Positions 35,224 through 43,824 of a DNA stretch of 64,000 bases are shown in pieces. The translations under genes and the position numbers were made by a program. Positions within the stretch are counted from its first letter, which is position 1; each line of letters opens with the position of its first letter. Origin of the DNA: Pseudomonadota bacterium (GTDB lineage: Bacteria; Desulfobacterota; Desulfobulbia; Desulfobulbales; SURF-16); contig JAHILF010000151.1 of assembly GCA_018897105.1 (NCBI GenBank), positions 1 to 64,000 on the forward strand, read 5' to 3'. The notes beneath the pieces are model-generated. The model did no database searches. It was not told the origin of the DNA and was given only the letters and a program-made list of their open reading frames with translations.

Positions 35224-36246
35224 GAAACGCCGGATAGCCGCCTTTTCCTCCAGCGCTTCCTTAAGTTGGCTGACAATATTCTCCTTGCTTACCCGGCAGG
35301 TGAAACCAGCAGGGTGATAGCCCTGTTTTCCGAGGAGATGGACAAGCTCCTGAACATTGTCTTCAACATGGGATCTGGCTTTTTCCGAGGCGAGCAGAAA
35401 CTGCCCGGTGATAGTCTTGTCGGCAATGGTTGCCTGCAGGGCAAGAGGGCCGAGCCTGCTCATGTCCAGAAAAAATGACAGGCTGTAACGTTCTCCCCGT
35501 CCTGGGTCAGCCTCTTTTTCCATGGAAAAAATCCACTCACCCCAGCCCGCATTTCCCGTAAAAAGACAGGGAAAGAGTAAAAAGTTCTGATCGGTTTTCT
35601 GGGGGGGCTGACTGTTTATCTGCTGATGTGCGGCAAGGATTTTTATCAGTTTTTCCATGCCCTGGTCGAGGGCGGGCTTCTGCATGGAATCCTTTTGTTT
35701 GAGAGCATCAAGCAGCTCCGAGATTTCCTTTTGAGGGCCGGATGAGCTGCCAAGCAGCAGGGTCAGAATTTTGATGGCTTCCGGAAAGGATTCACCGCCG
35801 CTTGTCGCCGCAATCAGGCTGCCGGTCATTACCTGTCCGCCGACTGTTGCTTGTGGAGCAATGTCTGGCAGCAATGAAGATAACAGGTCGGAAAGACCCT
35901 TGGCGCTTGTTGCGGGCAATGGAGCCGCAGAAATAAGCAGTTTCAGAAAATCCTGCACAGCCCCTTTTTTGGCGGCCAGGGTCAAAAGAGGGAAAGAGCC
36001 GCTCTCCCCTGTTTCCAGCCAAAGCTCACTGCCCAGGGCTAACGGTACCAGGGTCCTGGCTGTTACGGTCTGACCTCCGACATCCAGTAGCACCTTGCCG
36101 TCTCCGGTAAATCCGGCCACAATGGCTTTGATAAGTTGACCCGGAGCAAAGGGCAGGTTATCCGGTTTATTGCTTATCGGAACTTTTTGGCCGGCACCGG
36201 ATTCGATTTTGTAGATGGAAAGATGGGATTGTTCAGATATTTTCAT
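35200..36246 (-). CDS. FliK-like flagellar hook-length control domain protein
   Basis: The 348-residue protein ends in a region (MSRLGPLALQATIADKTI through HVEDNVQELVHLLGKQGYHPAGFTCRV) that fits the C-terminal Flg_hook domain of FliK. The N-terminal part (GQLIKAIVAGFTGDGKVLLDVGGQ) is an OB-like segment seen in many deltaproteobacterial FliK-like proteins. The rest is variable. No other flagellar gene is in the window. It overlaps the REC-GAF kinase gene by 14 bases and is likely cotranslated with it. The true function may differ from hook control. Confidence 0.65.
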   Translation of the reverse strand: MKISEQSHLSIYKIESGAGQKVPISNKPDNLPFAPGQLIKAIVAGFTGDGKVLLDVGGQTVTARTLVPLALGSELWLETGESGSFPLLTLAAKKGAVQDFLKLLISAAPLPATSAKGLSDLLSSLLPDIAPQATVGGQVMTGSLIAATSGGESFPEAIKILTLLLGSSSGPQKEISELLDALKQKDSMQKPALDQGMEKLIKILAAHQQINSQPPQKTDQNFLLFPCLFTGNAGWGEWIFSMEKEADPGRGERYSLSFFLDMSRLGPLALQATIADKTITGQFLLASEKARSHVEDNVQELVHLLGKQGYHPAGFTCRVSKENIVSQLKEALEEKAAIRRFSLLDVNV

Positions 36247-38074
36247 TTTTAGCCAAGGGGAGATTGATCTTCACTTCCAGTCCTGTGTCGTGACGGTTCA
36301 GTGAAAAATTTCCCCCGTGGGCCTTGATAAATCGGTCAACCAGCGTGAGACCCATACCGGTGCCATAGGTCTTGGTGGTAAAAAAAGGCTCTGTTACCTT
36401 GTCAAGATAGGCACCGGAAAGACCGATACCGGTATCCCGGAGAGAAACATGGACCCACTCGTTGTCAACCTTGACTGATATCTTCAGGGTTCCGCCATTG
36501 GGCATGGCCTCCATGGCGTTGCGGATGATGTTCAGGAAAACCCGACGTATTTGCTTGGTGTCCATAAAAATGACCGGATCAGGTTCGGCAAGGTCCAGGG
36601 TCCAGGAAATATGCTGTTTCACCAGGCTGGTCTGCAGCAGAATAACGGTTTTTCGGATGAGCGGATAGAGGTTGCTGAGCTGTTTTTCCCCCTGGGGCTG
36701 GCTGACGAAGTCAAAGAGTTCGGTGAGAGTGGCCTCCAGCCTGTCGGTTTCCTTGACCATGACATCAAGATATTTTTTCCATTCCGCTCCTTCAATTTTA
36801 CGGGCAAGGATGCGGGCAACGCCGCCGATGGAGGTGATGGGATTTCTGATGATGTGTACCATTTGGGCGGCCATCTGGCCCAGGGCAGAGAATCTTTCGG
36901 CCTCAATCAGCAGATCTTTGTTTTTGTCCAGCTCCTGGGTCACCTCTTCAAGTTCATCGATCTTTTTCTGCATATCCATATACAGACGGCTCTGTTCAAT
37001 GGCGAGGCTGCCCTGGCTGGCAAAAAGTTCCAGGGTGCTGACATGGCTGTCCGGAATGGGTTTGCGGGTAACATAGTTGTCGGCGATAATGACGCCGATG
37101 GAGCGGCCAGGCGCAAAAAGCGGAACCACGATAAAGGTGTCCTCTTTGAGCAGGTTGATCAGGTCGTCTGGAACAGGAATCGAGGAGATACCACCGCTGA
37201 CCTTGAAGCTCTGTCTTTCCGTGGCTGATTTGATCAGGATATGGTCGGTCAGAGTGACGGGTATCCTGAGACTTTTGACGATCTGGTTGACGGTATCATC
37301 TTCCCGCATGCATGCCTGGCCGAGGTTTTTGATGATTTCTTTGAAGTCCAGCTCCTTAGCCAGCATTTCCGCCCATATCTGCGCAGCTTCCTCCCTGCAG
37401 CCCGGGCCGATGGCCATTCTTCCTTCCAGAAATTGATTGCTGTTGTCAAACAAGGCAAGAAATGCCCGGTTAAAGCGTAACCCCTCGTTGGCAGTGATGC
37501 CCACCAGAATGGCACGGAGAATCTCATCCAGCTCCACGGCATTCAGGTAGGCGCTGTTCATTTTCAGGGAGAGCTGGTGCAGAAGCTGGATGCGGAAATA
37601 GGCTTGTTCGAGATCGTCCTGGTAACGGCGATTTTCCAGGATCAGGCGCCTTTTTTCCAGGTTCTTTTTCACCGCCACCATGATTTCGTTGAACTGGACG
37701 GGTTTGGTGATGTAATCATCAGCGCCGTTGCGGATGCAATCCAAGGCAACCTGTATATCAGACTGACCGGAAAGCATGACAATGGAGACATCCGGATAGT
37801 TTGTCGTAATTTGCGGGAGCAGTGAGGCGCCGTCAGCGTCCGGAAGGCCGATATCGAGCAAGACCAGCGCTGCATGTCTGTTAGCCAGCAGCGTGATTAA
37901 TTCGCTGCCGCTGCTTGCATCGGCAACGGCAAAATCGTTCTGTTCGAAATAGAGTCTGAGCGGCTCGCGGATGGCAATCTCATCATCGACGATAACAATA
38001 ACTTCATCACCGTGCAGCAGATGTTCCGGTGCGAGTGAGATATATGGGCGTAGTCCGGTATTCGGGGCGATCAT
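36233..38074 (-). CDS. Cytoplasmic REC-GAF histidine kinase
   Basis: The 613-residue protein has an N-terminal receiver (VDDE, phospho-Asp D74 in LLDIGLPDADG, K124), a GAF domain at about 165-365 and a coiled coil (DELEEVTQELDKNKDLL). A HisKA/HATPase module follows (NIIRNAMEAMPNGG, GTGMGLTLVDRFIKAHGG). The H box reads MVHIIRNPITSIGG, so the acidic residue after the phospho-His (H407) is replaced by Ile, an unusual change for a HisKA kinase. No transmembrane segment is seen. It acts downstream of another kinase or senses a soluble signal. Confidence 0.9.
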   Translation of the reverse strand: MIAPNTGLRPYISLAPEHLLHGDEVIVIVDDEIAIREPLRLYFEQNDFAVADASSGSELITLLANRHAALVLLDIGLPDADGASLLPQITTNYPDVSIVMLSGQSDIQVALDCIRNGADDYITKPVQFNEIMVAVKKNLEKRRLILENRRYQDDLEQAYFRIQLLHQLSLKMNSAYLNAVELDEILRAILVGITANEGLRFNRAFLALFDNSNQFLEGRMAIGPGCREEAAQIWAEMLAKELDFKEIIKNLGQACMREDDTVNQIVKSLRIPVTLTDHILIKSATERQSFKVSGGISSIPVPDDLINLLKEDTFIVVPLFAPGRSIGVIIADNYVTRKPIPDSHVSTLELFASQGSLAIEQSRLYMDMQKKIDELEEVTQELDKNKDLLIEAERFSALGQMAAQMVHIIRNPITSIGGVARILARKIEGAEWKKYLDVMVKETDRLEATLTELFDFVSQPQGEKQLSNLYPLIRKTVILLQTSLVKQHISWTLDLAEPDPVIFMDTKQIRRVFLNIIRNAMEAMPNGGTLKISVKVDNEWVHVSLRDTGIGLSGAYLDKVTEPFFTTKTYGTGMGLTLVDRFIKAHGGNFSLNRHDTGLEVKINLPLAKNENI

Positions 38075-38157
38075 CTTCGGTCTGCTCTGTGATGGTTCAG
38101 CAAGATCTTAAATATTATATTTCCAATGTTCACCTATACTGCCTTAACTGTCAAGGC

Positions 38158-38197
38158 AAAAAAAACGCATTCCCGAAAAGAACGGAAATGCGTTTTT
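38158..38197 (-). terminator. Rho-independent terminator after yeeE
   Basis: AAAAACGCATT...CCG pairs with CGG...AATGCGTTTTT (38161-38196) with flanking A and T runs. It stops transcripts of the YeeE gene (end 38245) on the minus strand. Confidence 0.85.
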
Positions 38198-38244
38198 GCA
38201 AAAGGTGAAAACCGGGCAAGTAGAAAATTGCCCGGCATCTTATC

Positions 38245-39489
38245 TTACATTTCCACAATCAACTTGTTGGATTCTTCATTCCAGTCCACCGTGATATACC
38301 AGAAAAGCAGGAAGGCAGCGATGAGAAACAATGATCCGCCATAGCCCATGACGTCCGGCAGATAGACATATTTGCCAAGAACGCCGTCAGCCTCAAACTC
38401 CCTGTCGAGGAACCAGGCGGTCATGATGGAGTTAGTGATACCGAAAATCGGCACCACGATCCACAGCTTTACCTGTCCTTCACCGACACGCCAGAGGGTT
38501 CCGGTACCACAGCCGCCGGCCAGCATGGCGCCGAGGCCAAAGACAATACCGCCGACCACGCCGCCCCAGCCGAAGGTGCCACGCACATAGTTCATGGGTG
38601 CCAGTACGGGGTCACCGTCAAGCCTGACCGGAACACCGTATTTGAGAACCGCTGCCCCGAGGGCTACGATAAAAATACTCAGTGCCACGGATTTGGCCAT
38701 GGTGCAGTTACCGGTCATATGGGGTTCCCGGAAACCCTGGATCATACACCAGCGGCCGCGCTGCATGGAGTAGCCGATGGCTGAGGCAATCAGCATGAGA
38801 CCGCCAAGCGAGGCGATATAATCACTGTCTTCATTCCCTGAGTACATATAGGTGCCGGCAATCAGGGCAACGATGGCGACGATGCCGAGCAGGAAGTTCA
38901 GCCCCTTGGGAAATTCGATGGTTTTGGCGCCGCCGCTGCCCCAGGAGATATGTTCCATTTCCCAGTATATGTATTTGAGGCCGACGATGACGCCGATCAC
39001 CAAACCTGCCCACATGGCAAAACCATGGGCGGACAGGTTGCCGATGGCATTGTAGAAACCGCCAACATTACAGCCGCCGGCCAAGGTTGCGCCGATTCCC
39101 ATGAAGACGCCGGCAACCAATGCCTTGCATATTTCCAGCACCGGCGGGATACGGATGGCGAAATCATTGCCCAGGCAGGCTGAAACAAAAGCCCCGCCCA
39201 CAAAACCGATGCCGATAACCGAGCCGGTGTTTGTCAGAATGGAGCCGGGTGCATCTTCATAGTAACCGAAAATGCCTGCATCTGAGCCGATCAGGCTGGT
39301 GATGCCGTACATGATCCAGTCGCCCCAGTTACGGATGGCGCCCACTGCTCCCCATGGCCGCCACCAGGCCATGATCAGGATAGTGAACAGGGCCACCAGC
39401 ACACCCGTCATAGTGGCATTCCACTCAGACTGACAGAGGCTCTTATACAGCCCCTTGATTTTACTTCCTAAAATGCTTTCTTCACTCAT
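38245..39489 (-). CDS. YeeE/YedE-family sulfur-compound transporter
   Basis: The 414-residue membrane protein has two YeeE repeats, each with the substrate-path signature: MGIGATLAGGCNVGG and LGAMLAGGCGTGTLW. YeeE proteins import thiosulfate and relay it past conserved cysteines (family knowledge). It is divergent from tusA and dsrE-type genes, which fits sulfur import and transfer to TusA. About ten transmembrane helices. It runs as a single-gene unit with its own promoter and terminator. Confidence 0.92.
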   Translation of the reverse strand: MSEESILGSKIKGLYKSLCQSEWNATMTGVLVALFTILIMAWWRPWGAVGAIRNWGDWIMYGITSLIGSDAGIFGYYEDAPGSILTNTGSVIGIGFVGGAFVSACLGNDFAIRIPPVLEICKALVAGVFMGIGATLAGGCNVGGFYNAIGNLSAHGFAMWAGLVIGVIVGLKYIYWEMEHISWGSGGAKTIEFPKGLNFLLGIVAIVALIAGTYMYSGNEDSDYIASLGGLMLIASAIGYSMQRGRWCMIQGFREPHMTGNCTMAKSVALSIFIVALGAAVLKYGVPVRLDGDPVLAPMNYVRGTFGWGGVVGGIVFGLGAMLAGGCGTGTLWRVGEGQVKLWIVVPIFGITNSIMTAWFLDREFEADGVLGKYVYLPDVMGYGGSLFLIAAFLLFWYITVDWNEESNKLIVEM

Positions 39490-39542
39490 CTCTTTTCTCC
39501 CCTATTTTAATGTTTCCTCTATTGACAGCATCCACTATTAAA

Positions 39543-39559
39543 GCCTGAACCATACTTCA
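39543..39559 (+). promoter_or_regulatory. Direct repeat copy 1 with TGAA-N6-TTCA dyad
   Basis: GCCTGAACCATACTTCA lies between the yeeE promoter and its start codon. It differs at two positions from the second copy 135 bases to the right. Confidence 0.5.
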
Positions 39560-39600
39560 AAGGAAGTCATTAATCACTTACAATCCATAACATTTATAAT

Positions 39601-39629
39601 CATTTACTCGCGACGAAAAAAATTGTCAA
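39601..39629 (-). promoter_or_regulatory. Putative yeeE promoter
   Basis: Minus-strand TTGACA (39629-39624), 17-base spacer, TAAATG (39606-39601). The -35 is perfect and the -10 weak. Confidence 0.45.
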
Positions 39630-39677
39630 GCATGTTATAGCAGGGATTTGTCGGCAAAAATTAAGGATAATAATAAT

Positions 39678-39694
39678 GCCTGAACCATGATTCA
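39678..39694 (+). promoter_or_regulatory. Direct repeat copy 2 with TGAA-N6-TTCA dyad
   Basis: GCCTGAACCATGATTCA lies 9 bases upstream of the tusA -35 box. Its core TGAACCATGATTCA is an imperfect palindrome centred on CATG. Confidence 0.5.
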
Positions 39695-39703
39695 TTTTTC
39701 GTC

Positions 39704-39732
39704 TTGACATAACATTTCTTTCTTGTTATTTG
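39704..39732 (+). promoter_or_regulatory. tusA operon promoter
   Basis: TTGACA (39704-39709), 17-base spacer, TATTTG (39727-39732), 126 bases ahead of the tusA start. Confidence 0.5.
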
Positions 39733-39857
39733 AAATCGTGTATCAATATATGATTACTCATTTAATCATCTCATTATTGCCTGGCGCTTCAATCCTTTTC
39801 GTCAGGCGGTTTGAGGTAAAAGTTTTTCAAAGTCAAATCTGTTGTGAGGAGGAAACG

Positions 39858-40115
39858 ATGAGCGACATAAAAAAAGCCCCGGATAACGTACAAGCTGCTC
39901 GCACTCTCGATGCAAAAGGTCTGAGTTGTCCAATGCCTTTACTGCGCACCAAAAAAGAAATTGACAAGATCAAATCCGGTGAGATTCTGGAAGTTCTCGG
40001 AACCGATCCTGGTTCACGTAACGACCTGCCGGGCTGGTGCACCCGGGCTGGGCATGAGTTTGTGGGAGAGAAGGAAGAATCCGGCTATTTCCGTTTCTTT
40101 ATTAAGAAAAAATAA
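39858..40115 (+). CDS. tusA: TusA-family sulfurtransferase
   Basis: The 85-residue protein has the family core LDAKGLSCPMPLLRTKKEI, with the persulfide-carrying Cys in CPMP, and the second half of the fold (EVLGTDPGSRNDLPGWC). TusA proteins carry sulfane sulfur between enzymes. The start at 39858 has an excellent GAGGAGGAAACG ribosome site. Upstream in-frame ATG codons lie in the leader. It begins the sulfur cluster facing yeeE. Confidence 0.93.
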   Translation: MSDIKKAPDNVQAARTLDAKGLSCPMPLLRTKKEIDKIKSGEILEVLGTDPGSRNDLPGWCTRAGHEFVGEKEESGYFRFFIKKK

Positions 40116-40202
40116 GTGACAAGAAAAATATGTAATTATTAATGACGGCGCATTTGCCAAAAGCGGAGGCGCCGTTCTTGTTTGCTTTAATGGAGGAATA
40201 AC

Positions 40203-40520
40203 ATGGCAAAAAGTATAGGGATTTTTGTAACATCCCCCCAGAACATGCGGCATGTTGAGGGTATCACCAAAGCTGCCGTGGCAAAAGGCGCTAAAGTAAA
40301 GGTCTTTTTTACCTGGATGTCCACCCATCTGACCAAGTGCCCAAACTTTAAAGCGCTTTGCGATATGGAGAACGTTGATGTTTCCATCTGTGCAGACAGC
40401 TATAAGAAATGCGGCTATGACGTAGCCGACATCCCGCCGGGGCTGGTACAGGAAAAAATGGCCACCCAGGCACAGCATGGCGCTATCATTGAAGATTATG
40501 AATGCTATCTGACTTTATAG
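40203..40520 (+). CDS. DsrE-family sulfur relay protein
   Basis: The 105-residue protein starts AKSIGIFVTSPQNM and has conserved cysteines in SICADSYKKCGYDV, the DsrE/TusD catalytic region. It also has KCPNFKALC upstream. It would accept sulfur from TusA as a persulfide. It has a GGAGG ribosome site and lies 88 bases after tusA. It is not DsrE of an oxidative dsr cluster by context alone, so no finer name is given. Confidence 0.85.
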   Translation: MAKSIGIFVTSPQNMRHVEGITKAAVAKGAKVKVFFTWMSTHLTKCPNFKALCDMENVDVSICADSYKKCGYDVADIPPGLVQEKMATQAQHGAIIEDYECYLTL

Positions 40521-40529
40521 GAGGAACCG

Positions 40530-40850
40530 ATGTCAAAGAAAGTATGCTTTATGTACCCCAGCAGCGACTATATCCTTGATGGTGTCAGATCAGCTCTCGG
40601 TCTTGCCGTGGAAAATATGTATGCCTATGGTGTTGTCATGTACAACGAGATAGACGAGAACATGATGACCGATTACCATAAGGAAAATATCGACTGGATT
40701 CGTGATATGGAAGGTGAGATTTTTTCCATTCCTGATGGCAATGTGGAGAAATACGGCTTGGTTAAAATGACTCTTGAGGAACTTGGACAGAAGCTTCGGG
40801 ACATAGAAATCATTGTACCCTATGGCATTATGAGAAGTGATAAGAGCTGA
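40530..40850 (+). CDS. DsrE/F-like protein
   Basis: The 106-residue protein (MSKKVCFMYPSSDYILDGVRSALGL) has the small alpha/beta fold order expected for a DsrF/TusC-type partner of the preceding DsrE-type protein. It has only one cysteine (Cys5) and many acidic residues. The start is 9 bases after the previous stop, with a GGAGG site. With the 57-residue protein it may complete a DsrEFH-like hetero-oligomer (inference). Confidence 0.65.
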   Translation: MSKKVCFMYPSSDYILDGVRSALGLAVENMYAYGVVMYNEIDENMMTDYHKENIDWIRDMEGEIFSIPDGNVEKYGLVKMTLEELGQKLRDIEIIVPYGIMRSDKS

Positions 40851-40893
40851 TTTTAGCAACTGAGAGTTAAGATCTTACAGGGGAGAATGCAAA

Positions 40894-41067
40894 ATGAAAA
40901 TCCTGCATGTATACCGTTCCGAGCCTAATGACGATGTCAAGAGATTGGTTGAGATCGTCTCCGAAGGCCGTGATAATGAAAATTTTAATCTGAATGTAGA
41001 TGCTCCTGACTATGATAAGCTTGTCGATATGGTCTGGGGCGCAGATCAGACTATCTGCTGGTGGTAA
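40894..41067 (+). CDS. 57-residue protein, last gene of the tusA cluster
   Basis: The short gene begins MKILHVYRSEPNDDVKRL behind a strong AGGGGAG ribosome site and ends DQTICWW. It is acidic and has a single cysteine, third from the end. The place, size and terminal cysteine resemble DsrH/TusB, whose active Cys also lies near the C-terminus, but it is about half the length of DsrH. It is followed 39 bases on by a terminator. Good codon structure and ribosome site make it likely to be real. Confidence 0.7.
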   Translation: MKILHVYRSEPNDDVKRLVEIVSEGRDNENFNLNVDAPDYDKLVDMVWGADQTICWW

Positions 41068-41105
41068 ATCCCGCCCGCTGCTGATATAGCATTTAGCATT
41101 ATCAC

Positions 41106-41142
41106 AAAAAACCCGTCAGGTATACACCTGGCGGGTTTTTTT
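41106..41142. terminator. Bidirectional terminator between the tusA cluster and the secretion operon
   Basis: AAAAACCCGTCAGGT and ACCTGGCGGGTTTTT form a stem with an ATAC loop, with A and T runs on both sides. It ends the convergent transcripts of the tusA cluster and of the gsp operon. Confidence 0.92.
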
Positions 41143-41170
41143 GTGCCGTTGCTGGTAGCAAGTCTTCTTT

Positions 41171-41503
41171 CTATGCTTTGATCTGTTCCTCCTGCAGCAT
41201 ACTGTCCACAAAGCCGAGAAGATAGTCCCGCTGGGCCTTGGTTGCGTAGCTGATGCAGGAGCAGTGTAAATTGCTCTGGCTCCTGATCAGCAATTCTATG
41301 ATCAGCTTTTTCTCCGCCAGTTCCAGACCGAAGAAAAAAGGACCACATTTTTCGTGACCATGTTGCGCCTCAGCCAGCAGGTCATCCGGGACCGGCAGCC
41401 AGAACATACCCTCCATGCCCCCTTGCCTCGCCGTTCTCTTTAGATAGTTATCCAGGTTGTCTCGTTCTTCCCTGCTGAGCTCATCAATTACAAACTGTCG
41501 CAT
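41171..41503 (-). CDS. Conserved-type hypothetical protein at the end of the gsp operon
   Basis: The 110-residue acidic protein (MRQFVIDELSREERDNLDNYL) has two closely spaced cysteines (HCSC) and HGHEKCGPFFF, but no signal peptide or known family. It begins 16 bases after the gspD stop and ends before a strong bidirectional terminator, so it is probably the last cistron of the secretion operon. Confidence 0.7.
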   Translation of the reverse strand: MRQFVIDELSREERDNLDNYLKRTARQGGMEGMFWLPVPDDLLAEAQHGHEKCGPFFFGLELAEKKLIIELLIRSQSNLHCSCISYATKAQRDYLLGFVDSMLQEEQIKA

Positions 41504-41519
41504 TTATTTTATACCTTTA

Positions 41520-43790
41520 TTACCATTTTTCCCTAGGGCTCGAGGCCATAGGCTTTGTGAGTTCCGGACGCAACTGCTTCAACTTTTCTTCAAAATTACG
41601 TGAATACTGGTCGAGCACATCCTCTGATTCAATAACATAGGGGGTGATGATCATAATGAGTTCCGTTTTGTCCTCATGATCCTTCTGGTACTTGAACAGG
41701 TTGCCAAGGAACGGGATGTCCATGAGAAAGGGGACACCGCTCTGCGTTGTTGATGTATTTCTGTCGATCAGACCCCCCATGAGGATGGACTGGCCGTTTT
41801 TGACCGCCAGTTTGGTCTGCAGTTCACGCTTTGATATCACCGGTGAGCTGATATCCGAAAGAGTGTTTTCTTCGGCCTTGCTCACGGTCTGGCTTACCTC
41901 AAGCAGAATAATGCCGTTATAGTTGATCTGGGGAGTTACCTCCAGAATGACGCCGGTATCCTTGTATTGCACGGTCTTGTCAACCTGGCTGACCGTGGTG
42001 CTGTTTTCCGTAACGGTTGTGACAATCGGCACCTGCTTGCCGACATTCACCAGCGCCTTTTCATTGTTTAACACCAGAATCTGCGGTGAGGAGAGGACGG
42101 TCAAATTGTTCCTGGAGGCCAGGGTCTGCAGAAAACCCGCCACATCGCCGTAATTGAATGAGTAGGAAAAGCCGCCGGGATAAGTGGTGCTAGTCACCCC
42201 ATTGGTGACGGAGGTGGATGGGCCCACCGCGGAAAAAGAAGTGCCGAAGGCATACTTATTACTGGTAAGAAACCATTCGAGACCTAATTCCAGTTCATTG
42301 GTCAGTTGTATTTCCGCCACCAGCACCTCGACCAGCACCTGGCGGGGTAGATTGTCGAGCCGTTCCAGCAGTTTGACGATACGGATGTAATCCCCCGGCA
42401 GGGCCCTGATCAGAATGACGTTGCGGTCATCGTCGCCAAAAACAACAGGCGATCCCATGAAACGAAGCGATGAGAGGGGGCTGCCGGTGGATGTGGAGCT
42501 GCCGCTGGTGCTTTTTTTTGTGGCGGTGCTCTTGGTGGCTTTCTGGTCCTTGTTCTGGGTAGCGGCGGGGGTGGTCTTTTTATCGGTGCCTTTCTGGGTC
42601 GCCGGTTGTTCTTCGGTAATAAGCTGGTTGATGAGGTCGGCAAGGCCTGACGCCACAGAATTGCGCACGTTATAGATATAAATATTATCTCTGTCCTGGG
42701 AAGGGACAACATCAAGCTCTTTGATCCAGTCAACTCCGTTTTGCACCTGACTTTTACTGTTGCTGACCAGCATCAGCGAATTGACGCGTTCCAGCGGGAC
42801 CACGGTTATTCCCTCAAAATCCTTGCCGTTGATTTTGAGCGCAGTGAAGATTTCCGTCAATTCGTCCCGCAGGTCAAAGATCGGTGCGTTATCCACCCGT
42901 ACTAATTTGATATGAGTGGAGGCGAGTGGAGAGATGTCTATTCTGGCAATAATGCGCAGAATATCCATGACCTTGCTTTCATAGTCACTGACAAGCAAGG
43001 TGTTCTGCTGGGGAAGATCGTACAGCGATCCCTGACCCGAGAGATAGGGTTCGACAATTTTCAATACTTCGCTGGAGGAAAGATGGGCAAGTGGAACAAC
43101 CTGGATGATGAACTGTGGTGAATCCTTCAGTCCGGCAATTTTATTCGGGCCGTTGACCCGTTCGTTGCCCAGTTTTTTTGCCACGTAAATATATTGATAG
43201 TCTCCTTCACTGCGGATGTCAAGGCCGTTGATATGCAGGATCTTGGTAAAAATTTCATAGAGCTGATTGGTTGGGATTTTACTGCCTGAGTGGATATTGA
43301 CCACCCCTTTAACCTGGGGATCAATAATGTAATTGAGGTTTAAGGTGCCGGCGATTACCTGAATAACCTCGAAAATATCCGCATTATCAAAATTGAGCAG
43401 TAAGCCCTCAGACTCAGCAGACTCAGCAGCCCCGGCGGCTACCTGAGGCTTGTTTGTTGAGCTGGCTTCAGAAACCTGCGACGCGATATTTTCCTGGCCT
43501 TCCACTGGCGGGTTCATGTCCTTGATTTTGATACGCGGCTCATGCTTTTCCTGCTGCTCTTCCGCCTCGAGGATAGCAGATTTTTTCTCCTCCCTACTGA
43601 CGGCTTTGTTCATTTTGTCCATATCGATGGGAGGGAGATCAAGTCTGTTGGTATACGCGCAGCCGCTGCCAAGCAGCATCAGCAGAAATGACAGTGCCGC
43701 CAGTCTGAAGAGCAGCGAATTGCTGGCATGAAATGCTCTCTTCGAAACAGTATTCTCGTTGTGGGAAAAGATATTTTTGCGACCGTTCAT
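41520..43790 (-). CDS. gspD: Type II secretion secretin GspD
   Basis: The 756-residue protein is the outer-membrane secretion pore. It starts with a lipoprotein signal (FLLMLLGSGCAY) and has N0-N3 domains (LLLNFDNADIFEVIQVIAG; GLDIRSEGDYQYIYV; STHIKLVRVDNAPI). The secretin core contains VPIVTTVTEN, ILEVTPQINYNGIILLEV and VPFLMDIPFLGNLF. A Thr/Lys/Ala-rich low-complexity insert is present in the N3 region. The start at 43790 was chosen because it directly precedes the signal peptide. Confidence 0.95.
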   Translation of the reverse strand: MNGRKNIFSHNENTVSKRAFHASNSLLFRLAALSFLLMLLGSGCAYTNRLDLPPIDMDKMNKAVSREEKKSAILEAEEQQEKHEPRIKIKDMNPPVEGQENIASQVSEASSTNKPQVAAGAAESAESEGLLLNFDNADIFEVIQVIAGTLNLNYIIDPQVKGVVNIHSGSKIPTNQLYEIFTKILHINGLDIRSEGDYQYIYVAKKLGNERVNGPNKIAGLKDSPQFIIQVVPLAHLSSSEVLKIVEPYLSGQGSLYDLPQQNTLLVSDYESKVMDILRIIARIDISPLASTHIKLVRVDNAPIFDLRDELTEIFTALKINGKDFEGITVVPLERVNSLMLVSNSKSQVQNGVDWIKELDVVPSQDRDNIYIYNVRNSVASGLADLINQLITEEQPATQKGTDKKTTPAATQNKDQKATKSTATKKSTSGSSTSTGSPLSSLRFMGSPVVFGDDDRNVILIRALPGDYIRIVKLLERLDNLPRQVLVEVLVAEIQLTNELELGLEWFLTSNKYAFGTSFSAVGPSTSVTNGVTSTTYPGGFSYSFNYGDVAGFLQTLASRNNLTVLSSPQILVLNNEKALVNVGKQVPIVTTVTENSTTVSQVDKTVQYKDTGVILEVTPQINYNGIILLEVSQTVSKAEENTLSDISSPVISKRELQTKLAVKNGQSILMGGLIDRNTSTTQSGVPFLMDIPFLGNLFKYQKDHEDKTELIMIITPYVIESEDVLDQYSRNFEEKLKQLRPELTKPMASSPREKW

Positions 43791-43824
43791 GGGTGACCTT
43801 TTAATGTATGATATCAGCTTGGAT

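Noticed and set aside
40014-40478. Minus-strand open frame antisense to tusA and the DsrE-type gene
   Set aside because: Mirror frame over two recognisable sulfur-relay genes with strong ribosome sites.
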